A stretch of DNA of 64,000 nt, from assembly GCA_024195585.1 (NCBI GenBank), contig SWBL01000094.1:1-64000 (forward strand), read 5' to 3'. Both the position numbers and the translations under genes were made by a program. This DNA comes from Aureobasidium sp. EXF-3400. Lineage: Eukaryota > Ascomycota > Dothideomycetes > Dothideales > Saccotheciaceae. Below are positions 56,882-64,000 of the stretch, one piece after another. Each line of letters starts with the position of its first letter. The stretch's first letter is position 1. Below the pieces are notes generated by a model, which was not told where the DNA came from, did not search any database, and saw only the letters and a program-made list of their open reading frames with translations.

Positions 56882-57943
56882 TCAATTACACTCTAGAGGA
56901 TCTTGACTATCTCGTCTCTGATCAATGTCCCACAGCTCTTTTGCATTAAGACTGAAAACTTCTTTCGTCAGGTTTGCCTCGTCTGTCCAGTCCAGTACTG
57001 TCTCGACAAAAGGTTTGACATCGAGACCCTCGAACCTCGTGTGTGGCCAGTCAGAGGCGAAGACGCAACGGTCGCCAGCGACCTTGAGCATCTCACGACC
57101 AATACTCTCAACACCACGAAATTGTGCATCGTTGTCAAATCTATAAGCTGCGGATAGTTTGACCCACGTAGATCCAGCTCTGGCTAAGTTGACAAGTGAA
57201 GAGAATCCAGGGATCTGATATGGGTCGAGCGGATAGCTTGCATTCTCCGAGTCGGGCAATGTAGGCGCGCCAAAGTGAGCGATGGATACCTTGACACCAA
57301 GGTCAGGTACGATCTTCTCCAAGATAGGCATCGCTTCCATGCCGATGTAGAGCTCCAGGACCCATTTCAAGTCTCGAATGGTGTCTGCGTACTTCTGAAG
57401 CATTGTCGTGAGAGACTCTTCTGTATATGTTGCACCAACGGATTTGAGGTTGAGACGGACACCACGAACGCCGAGCTCATGCCATTCTTGTAGCTGGGTA
57501 ACGTTCACCGTGTCAGGATTGATGGCGACTACACCACGACCATGCGTGGGTCCAACCACTCGAAGAGCGTCAAGAAGACATGAGTTGTCGTTGCCGTAGA
57601 TTGAGGGTTGGACAAAGACGGTGTCGCGGATACCAATTGTCTTTTCGAAATTGCGAAGATCGGTCATGTTATGCAAGCCAGGAACATAGGCTGCTCCCTT
57701 CGCCAAAGGGTAGCTTGGGTCTGTGACATGCATGTGTGAGTCCCAAGATCCGACTGGCATCCGCTCAGCGATAGTAGGCGTGTGAACTGGGCTGCTTTGC
57801 GCATAATCTTTGGCAGAGTCGACATCGATTTGAATTGCAGCAGTGGACTTTGGTTGCGGTGCAAGATAGGTCTGAGCAAACCGGAGAAGAGGCATGAACA
57901 TTTTGCCAGAGTAAGTTGATTCAGTCGAAACAAACGAATTCAT
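56882..57943 (-). CDS. Amidohydrolase-2 family metal-dependent hydrolase
   Basis: A single-exon 353-aa TIM-barrel hydrolase. After a 60-residue N-terminal extension, the metal motif SWDSHMHVTDPSYPLAKGAA (HxH) appears. DTVFVQPSIYGNDNSCLLDA, ARGVVAINPD-like GRGVVAINPDTVN and LGVRGVRLNLKSVG follow. Further blocks are VLELYIGMEAMPILEKIVPD, KVSIAHFGAPTL, TWVKLSAAYR and the catalytic region CVFASDWPHTRFEGLDVK. This pattern groups with lactonases such as 2-pyrone-4,6-dicarboxylate hydrolase and related enzymes of aromatic or sugar-acid breakdown; the substrate is not defined. It is divergent from an MFS transporter across 447 bp, which suggests uptake and hydrolysis of one compound. A second ATG at residue 15 is an alternative start. 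Confidence 0.88.
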   Translation of the reverse strand: MNSFVSTESTYSGKMFMPLLRFAQTYLAPQPKSTAAIQIDVDSAKDYAQSSPVHTPTIAERMPVGSWDSHMHVTDPSYPLAKGAAYVPGLHNMTDLRNFEKTIGIRDTVFVQPSIYGNDNSCLLDALRVVGPTHGRGVVAINPDTVNVTQLQEWHELGVRGVRLNLKSVGATYTEESLTTMLQKYADTIRDLKWVLELYIGMEAMPILEKIVPDLGVKVSIAHFGAPTLPDSENASYPLDPYQIPGFSSLVNLARAGSTWVKLSAAYRFDNDAQFRGVESIGREMLKVAGDRCVFASDWPHTRFEGLDVKPFVETVLDWTDEANLTKEVFSLNAKELWDIDQRRDSQDPLECN

Positions 57944-58390
57944 GATGGTTAATGAGAAGCAAGGTGATACTTACCTTCCGGCAGAAACGGCAGTTCTTCC
58001 CTTATGTATAAGGCCGGCTAGGGCAGACATGTGGAGCCCTCGTGTTGAACGCGCATCCTCCATGAATCGCCCTCGCTCAAGACACAGCTCAAGGCACGGC
58101 AAAACAAAATCCATGGGTTGTTTTGGATAGGTATGAGAGGGGTTGGGCTTCGGTGGATGTCCGAGGAGGATTTGCGAACGGAAGTTGGCCGAGCTCACGG
58201 AAGTGGGTCGTGCTTTGTACGCCACCCCACGGATTCGACTGCATTATCCTACACATTAGACTTCGATCGGGACGATGAACCCCATGGAGCCTCGAACTGG
58301 CCTTCTGGGATATATAAGACTTCCCCCAGAGTCCCCAGACCTTGGCCGGTCAACTACGCGAACCAGCGCAGCACGGTTGACATCTACGCT
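57944..58390. promoter_or_regulatory. Shared promoter region, amidohydrolase / MFS transporter
   Basis: 447 bp between divergent starts. A TATA box, TATATAA, lies at 58311-58317, about 75 bp before the transporter ATG. CCGGCAGAAACGG at about 57977-57989 resembles a spaced CGG/CCG arrangement of the kind bound by Zn2Cys6 proteins, but this is only a guess. Confidence 0.5.
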
Positions 58391-60041
58391 ATGGCTTCAA
58401 AGGTAAAGCCGTTCTACATCTTCGCTATCCTCGTCTTGGCCGCTGGCGGTATCCCCAAAGGTAGATCAGACAACTTACCCATCTCATATCATCCCGACTA
58501 ACACAACTCAGGCTACGATGAGGGAGGCTTCAGCGCTAGTGTTACTCTGCCATCCTTCAAAAAAGATTACAACCTCATAAAGGCGAATTGGAAGCATGAT
58601 CCGACCGGTTTGGCCAACAGAACGGCCAACATCACATCGTTCGGAGTCCTTGGTGCTGCTTTTGGAGCCCTGATCGCCTTCTTCTGTAACGACAAGCTTG
58701 GAAGACTGTGGTCCTTCAGATGCTCAATCCTTGTTTGGGCAGTCGGATTGCTCATGCAAGTTTTCTCCTCTGGCATTTTCGGTTTCCTCTTGTTCTCCAG
58801 AATATTCAGTGGACTGGGGGCTGGTGCATTGACTGTTGTGTCGCCGCTCTTCTTGTCCGAAATCGCACCAGCAAAGACGCGAGGCATGACTGTCAGTATC
58901 TATATGGTCATGCTGCTGTCATTCCTCTCTCTCGGTATGTCTTCAGAGCCAGTTCGAAGCATCGTATCATGACTGACCTTAGTTGATAGGCTTCTTCGTC
59001 AACTATGGTGCCAACCTCCATCTGGCTTCTACCAGAATGCAGTACCGTCTCGTCCAATCGATCCCCCTGGTCCCAGTCGGTCTTGCCTTTATCGGCTCGT
59101 TCTTCATGCCTGACAGCCCTCGCTGGCTTGCATCGAAGGGAAGACACAGCGAGTCCATAGCCGCTCTTGCCCGCCTGCGAGGCCTGGATGTCAACCATCC
59201 GGACCTACTTGCAGAGCACGCTGGTGTTGAGATGGATAGCACGGCGATCGCAGAGATGAAGAACGCTTCTCTCAAATCGACCGCTACTGAAGTCTTCAGC
59301 AGCCCAACACTGCGCAGCCGCTTCCTGCTCGCTTTGGCTATGCAGACCATCTCACAGTGGACCGGAGGCAACGGTATCACATACTACATCTCGGACATCT
59401 TCCAGTATGCAGGAATCTCAGGTTCCAACACATCACTGATCACATCCGGAGCTTATGGTCTTGTCAAGTTGTTGTTCACCATGATCTTTGCATGGGGTCT
59501 GATCGACATGATCGGACGCAGACGTTGCTTCATGACAGGCCTGTCTCTGCAGTGTGCTACGCACATATACATGGCTGTTTACTTTGGAGCCATCCCGGAC
59601 ACCAACAAGTCAGCGTCCAACGCAGCTGTAGCAAGTGTGTTTGTCTACGCCATCGGATGGTCAATTGGACTATGCACTATTCCATACATCTATGGCACGG
59701 AGCTGTTCCCAACAAGAGTTCGTGGTCTTTGCTACGCGGTTGTGATGGCGGCACACTGGTTCTTCCAATTCGCAGTGGTTCGCGTCACACCACTCATGCT
59801 GGCTTCGCTGGATAAGTGGGGAGCATACACATTCTGGGCGTGCATCTGCGCTAGTGGTCTTGTGATCCTTGGGCTATGGGCGCCAGAGACTAAGGGTATC
59901 CCGATGGAGCGTATGGATGAGCTGTTCCAGAGAAGCTGGTACAAGTGCGGATCGGCCAAGGTATCGATGGAGAGCTATGACGATTCGGTCCATGAGGGGA
60001 ATGAGAAAGCAGCAGCGATGCACTCAGAAAAGGCTGTATAG
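58391..60041 (+). CDS. MFS sugar-porter family transporter
   Basis: A 514-aa plasma-membrane transporter of the sugar-porter group with twelve predicted membrane segments. Exons are 58391-58460, 58512-58934 and 58990-60041. Signatures are GYDEGGFSASVTLPSF after helix 1, CNDKLGRLWSFRCS (DxxGR), PDSPRWLASKGRHSESIAAL, QWTGGNGITYYISDIFQYAG, GLIDMIGRRRCFMTG, ELFPTRVRGLCYAV and APETKGIPMERMDELF. The family includes hexose, lactose, quinate and other polyol or acid carriers; the motif set cannot fix the substrate. Its divergent neighbour is an amidohydrolase, which favours an organic acid or sugar acid over plain glucose. Its C-terminal tail is charged and about 60 residues long. Confidence 0.92.
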
Positions 60042-60332
60042 AGACAGGAAAGCGTCTTATGAATATTCTGATGATTAATGCAATATCACGACACATGACT
60101 TCCATAAGACGAAAGCAGAGCAGATGTGAACCGAGGCAATAGCAGAGACATATCAGGTGGTGCATGCATTGAATGTTGATAGGGAAGGTGCGGAGTCGGA
60201 GGAGCGGTCAAGGTGCGGCGGATGGAACCCATGTGTTTGCACTGTTTGCACGTGTGACACGGCGCATTCGAAAGGTCTTATCACAATCGAGCTCGCTTTG
60301 GTTGTATAGCCGGTATTCACTCCAGTACAATC

Positions 60333-61475
60333 ATGTTCTCGTCGCAACTGGGTCGCGCCGCTCGTGTCGGCACCCAGTCAGCCAGCATCTCTACATCATC
60401 CTGCGCCGTCGCCAACCGCGTATCTTCAGCGACTTGCCCGACTCTTCTTTCGCGCCAACGCCGACTCTCGTCAAGCAAGGCTTCATGCCCGCCCAACGGT
60501 GACTCGAACCGCTCTCGCCAGCCTGTGACCAAGCCCGACCTACCCTCTTCTCGTCCCGCAAAGTTGCGTTCGTCTACCGCCAACAAGTCCAACTCGGCCA
60601 GTCGCAACGTCAAGGCCGCCAAAGATGAGACTTTTGCCAACTTGCCCAGTGTGCCTTCGACCGACCACATCCTCCCTCAAGGTGTGTATGAGACGAGCCA
60701 GTGAGGACCGAAGGCTACTGCTAACATTGTTCCACCAGACATTACCCTGTCATCTTTCTTCAGTCTTCATCGTCCCCTCAGCTTGGGCACCGCCATCCCA
60801 CCCGCTGCCGACATTGCCGCCTTCAACAACCTTTTTGAACCAAAGTCCAAGCAACAAAAGACAAACCAGGACGTCATCTTCACCCTCTCCAACGCCATCG
60901 ACGGTATCGAGAGCAAGCAAAGAGATTCGGACCTGAGTTGGGACATTATTCAAGAGTCGGCATCTGAATCAGACGTCAAGCATCTGGACGGTGTGCCACG
61001 CTCAAGATCGCTCGAGGACCTGGTTGCACAGTTGAAGCCTTTCACCGCTCCTCCGCCGCCCGCTCCCGTCAATGTTGAGCAACAACAGCGCAAAGCTCGC
61101 GCCACACCCGCACCCACCGTCAGCCAGAAACACTTCAAGACCACCATCACTGTCACGGAGAACAAGCGCTCCGACGGCGTCACTTTCTACACTGCCTCGG
61201 CCTCGCCCCCGGAACCCGCTGCCATCAAGGAAGGCCCATCATCCACCTCAACCACCCCCTTCAAGGACCGCCTGCGAAACCGCGAGGTGAACTACATCGA
61301 GAAACAGCTCGAACAGCACAGAAGCGACATTTCCATCTTGGAAGGCGAGAGCAGCAAGGGAGAGATGCACGCCATTTCGGTCAAGAGACAGCGCAAGCTG
61401 AAGATGAAGAAGCACAAGTACAAGAAGTTGATGAAGCGCACAAGAAACTTGAGACGCAGGTTGGATAGAAACTAG
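60333..61475 (+). CDS. COX24: Mitoribosomal small-subunit protein mS38 (Cox24)
   Basis: A 361-aa mitochondrial protein from exons 60333-60681 and 60739-61475. The N-terminus is a presequence (MFSSQLGRAARVGTQSASIS) followed by Ser/Arg-rich linker. SSFFSLHRPLSLGTAIPPAA occurs after the intron. The diagnostic part is the C-terminal basic stretch: AISVKRQRKLKMKKHKYKKL, MKRTRNLRRRLDRN. This is the Cox24/AURKAIP1 signature (DUF1713), which lies at the mRNA path of the mitoribosome; yeast Cox24 is needed for COX1 mRNA processing or translation. Yeast protein is about 111 aa, and the long N-terminal extension is typical of filamentous fungi. Confidence 0.88.
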
Positions 61476-61887
61476 ACGCCCTTTGTTCTTTTTCTTTCTC
61501 ACTTTTCCTCGTTTCTCTTGCATATATCATCGGCGTTTGAGTTTGGCCACACTTTACAACTTGATGCCCCCCACCAACCCTTTTCCACTTTACCGCTTAT
61601 AGCAATATCATTGAATCATACAATATATTACCTTTCGGCATCGATCTGCCTTCCATGTACCTGGTTGTCCCTTGTGCTTGTTGTACCTTGTCTGCTGATC
61701 AGTTACAGTGCGCATGTACACATCTACGTACTCGACCATGTCAGCCAATCGATGTTGACGTAAGCGTACACAGACAGCTCGTATCGTGCAACCTCTCGCA
61801 GCAATGGCACAGCCTCGACATACCAACTTACAAGAAGCACGCAAGCCCCCATAAGCCCTCAGTCCGGATCATAACACTAGCAAGATA
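61476..61887. other. Intergenic, COX24 3' flank
   Basis: 412 bp, pyrimidine-rich near 61480-61520, between two plus-strand genes. No gene or element recognised. Confidence 0.5.
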
Positions 61888-63409
61888 ATGGCCGATCCGT
61901 TCACCTTCACAGTTTTAGTCACTGGCCTCACGAGTCTTGGGACCCAACTTGCTCAGAGTCTTAAGAGATATGCCGATTCTGCTATCGACTCCAAGGGACG
62001 CATTCTAGCAATATCTCTCGATGTCGAACTTGCAGTCCAGGTCGTTAGAACCTTTGATGCCATGCTACAGAAGGCCTCCAGCCGAGCATCGCTGACTGAA
62101 GACGCCGAAAAACTCGCGAAGGATGTGGTGACCCAGTGTCAGAATGTCTTCGACGGGATCAGTAAAATGCTTCCAGATATCGATCTGATCGGTCTCAAAA
62201 AGATGGACGCGATCAAATGGGCTATCATCGAGGCAAAAGTGGAACTGTTTCGAGGTGATCTTGAAAGGATCAAACTCACGCTGCAGCTTCTCATGAGCGT
62301 CATGATCTACGCAGCAATGCTCCCATGGTTTGTCTGTCCCTTTGTCTCTGATAGATCTCTAATCCTGTCTAACACCTTCTAGTGCAGTAGACTCCCCACA
62401 TGTCGTTCAGCAACGTCTCGAAATTCGAAGACTGCGAGAGGAAGAAGCAAGAGTCATGGCTCGACTTGCCACCTCAAGACCCAAAGACCGTGGAGTTTCT
62501 GTGATAGCTGAGCCAGTCGAATCCCTGAGATCGAGACCCCCGACCTGGTTGTCAGTGGAGTCACCTGACACAGCCTCCTCTATTTCCAGCTTGGACAGCG
62601 TCGACCGTCGACTGAATGGAGTGTCTACGCCTCCGGATACGCATCACAGGGTACTGAATGTTGCAGCGGGTACCCGCGGAGGAATCGACAATCTATATCT
62701 CACGCCCCGGCCCAAGCGAACGAGCAGATATGCGACCAAGCTGCTGACCCTGATGCATCGAGGTGCTGCTCTTTTGGCCTTTCCCAAAACTCCCGCACCG
62801 GTTGAGTCCCCGATGCAGATGCTCAAGATTGACTATGCAAAATGTCTGGAACAGCTCTCGAGGCTTCAGGCAGCTATAGAAGTGACTACACAGATCACAT
62901 TCGACCCAAATACAGGTCTCGCATACGAAACTCGGGACGAGGCAACAACGCTAGCATTAGTCGACATATTGAAGTGGCATGGTCAAAACACAATAGATTG
63001 TCTATATACACATTTGATGGACTCGGCAGCTCTGCGCAAGCTTAAAAAGCGAGCAAAAGCTTGTCCCAGGACGATTACCATGCCTCATGATATTCAACCA
63101 AGGTCTTATGTCGAGTACCTTTTCTGCTACGACCCCAGGGCTGTGGTGGTCCATGACGGGATACCTGAGATTAGGGCACCGTCGTCTCCTTCCTTTGAAC
63201 AGGGTGTCCTACCTGTGAATACAGACTTCGACGACCCTGCACACATGGACGGTGCAAATATGTCAGAGACGAGATCCATGGGCTCTATCTACGAGGAACT
63301 ACCCAGCGTTGACGACCTAGTTCGTCGTTGGATCATCATTCATAGCCGCGATATGAACGCGGGACCTGGATTCAACTCTTCTCCTGGCCTTCAAGCTGCA
63401 ATTGGATAA
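61888..63409 (+). CDS. Protein with SesA/HeLo-like fungal N-terminal domain
   Basis: A 488-aa protein from exons 61888-62327 and 62383-63409 (55-nt intron, GTTTGT donor, CTTCTAG acceptor). Residues 1-145 are helical: MADPFTFTVLVTGLTSLGTQ, LAQSLKRYADSAIDSKGRIL, SLDVELAVQVVRTFDAMLQK. They match the general pattern of the fungal N-terminal domains that precede NLR-like or other effectors (SesA, HeLo-like). The remainder has no NB-ARC, lipase or repeat domain that I can see: an Arg/Glu-rich helix (RLEIRRLREEEARVMARLA), a Ser-rich linker, then a short conserved-looking region (QMLKIDYAKCLEQLSRLQAA). The domain call is tentative; the C-terminal part is unknown. Confidence 0.65.
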
Positions 63410-63505
63410 CCGAGAGGCTGTGATCTGATTGGATACTGAACACCAGTCTAGCTATTCTCTGCCACATCCAGTCAATATTCCTTGATCCCCTATAACATCA
63501 ATGCC

Positions 63506-64000
63506 TCAATGCCACACTAGACCCCCTCTACCTCGTCGAGCAGCCACGCTTCGCAGATCTCGACACGTCCGTACGGTCTTCCTATCAAGTCTCGCATCAA
63601 CGCCCGCAAAACTCAACTCCAACGCCCACATGATCGCCTTCGTCTCTGTGATAAAGTTGTCCTGCACAGATCTGAAAGCCTTATCCATATGCGCCTCCAC
63701 GTCTAGGATGTTATACATTTTTCCGTAACCATCACCGTCTATCACCTCAGCCTTTTGGGCCACTGCCGTCAACACCACAATTAAATTCTTCTTTTTCTGT
63801 TTCTTTGCTTCGAAGTTGTCTACCAAGAACAGTAGTTTGAGTTGAAGAAGAGGTTGCAATAGCATTATCGGAGTGGCGGTGGGTGTTTGGTGGGTTATTG
63901 GGATTGTGGTGATGATGTCGTGGTGGGAGTATAGTTCTCTAGTTATACTGAGGCGTACTTTGAAGAGTGGTGGTATGCCATCGGTGACGATATCGTGGGG
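63506..64000 (-). CDS. Partial unknown protein, C-terminal part
   Basis: The frame ending at the stop at 63506 is open to the right edge: 164 residues without interruption. The readable part begins HDIVTDGIPPLFKVRLSITR and continues through IMLLQPLLQLKLLFLVDNFE, AKKQKKKNLIVVLTAVAQKA, DGDGYGKMYNILDVEAHMDK and ITETKAIMWALELSFAGVDA. I recognise no family. The absence of stops over 495 bp in this frame and the normal composition support a real gene with its start outside the window; an internal ATG at 63865 is less likely as start. It is convergent with the SesA/HeLo-like gene, 97 bp away. Confidence 0.6.
   Translation of the reverse strand, partial: PHDIVTDGIPPLFKVRLSITRELYSHHDIITTIPITHQTPTATPIMLLQPLLQLKLLFLVDNFEAKKQKKKNLIVVLTAVAQKAEVIDGDGYGKMYNILDVEAHMDKAFRSVQDNFITETKAIMWALELSFAGVDARLDRKTVRTCRDLRSVAARRGRGGLVWH

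Overview
This window is nuclear DNA of a filamentous ascomycete (Pezizomycotina; gene content fits Dothideomycetes or a relative, but the class is not proven). The evidence is short 50-60 nt GT-AG introns, monocistronic genes on both strands, and fungus-specific families: HET, Zn2Cys6 with a fungal-specific domain, SLATT_fungal, Chs5, Sfm1, cutinase, and mannitol-1-phosphate dehydrogenase. I modelled 31 protein genes; two run off the window edges. Exon coordinates were derived by hand from reading frame and splice sites. I saw no tRNA, rRNA, CRISPR array or intact transposon.

Layout. 1-11.6 kb, all minus strand: the 5' end of mitochondrial Hsp70 (SSC1), a WD40/DUF2415 protein, mannitol-1-phosphate 5-dehydrogenase, a PNS1 choline-transporter-like protein, and a LrgA-LrgB fusion of the plant PLGG1 type. 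12-20.4 kb, all plus strand: Glo3 ArfGAP, Sap30, Mdj1, and Bro1/ALIX. 20.5-28 kb: a HET-domain protein divergent from an unknown membrane protein, a Zn2Cys6 regulator, and the Sfm1 arginine methyltransferase. 29-36 kb: endosulfine (Igo1), mitoribosomal mS23 (Rsm25) head-to-head with a PPR protein, and a short RecQ helicase. 36.7-39.1 kb: a secreted cutinase with about 590 residues of low-complexity Gly/Ala/Ser sequence ahead of the enzyme. A 2.3-kb gap follows. 41.5-49.7 kb: Chs5, an XPF-like pseudonuclease resembling the meiotic Zip2/SHOC1 family, an MDR oxidoreductase, and a GH53 galactanase. 50-54.3 kb: two unknown proteins and a SLATT 2TM protein. 54.6-55.3 kb: a degenerate tandem array with a 113-bp period. 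55.4-64 kb: mitochondrial citrate carrier, amidohydrolase divergent from a sugar/quinate-type MFS transporter, mS38/Cox24, a protein with a SesA/HeLo-like N-terminus, and a partial unknown gene.

Themes. Mitochondrial biogenesis is strongly represented: SSC1 and MDJ1 are chaperone partners, and there are also mS23, a PPR protein, mS38 and CTP1. Membrane traffic is represented by Glo3, Bro1 and Chs5. Cutinase, GH53, the amidohydrolase/MFS pair and mannitol metabolism suggest life on plant material. HET, SLATT and the SesA/HeLo-like protein are families tied to fungal self/non-self recognition, but they are scattered rather than one locus. The most unusual items are the cutinase architecture, the XPF-like pseudonuclease, the fungal LrgAB fusion and the 113-bp array.
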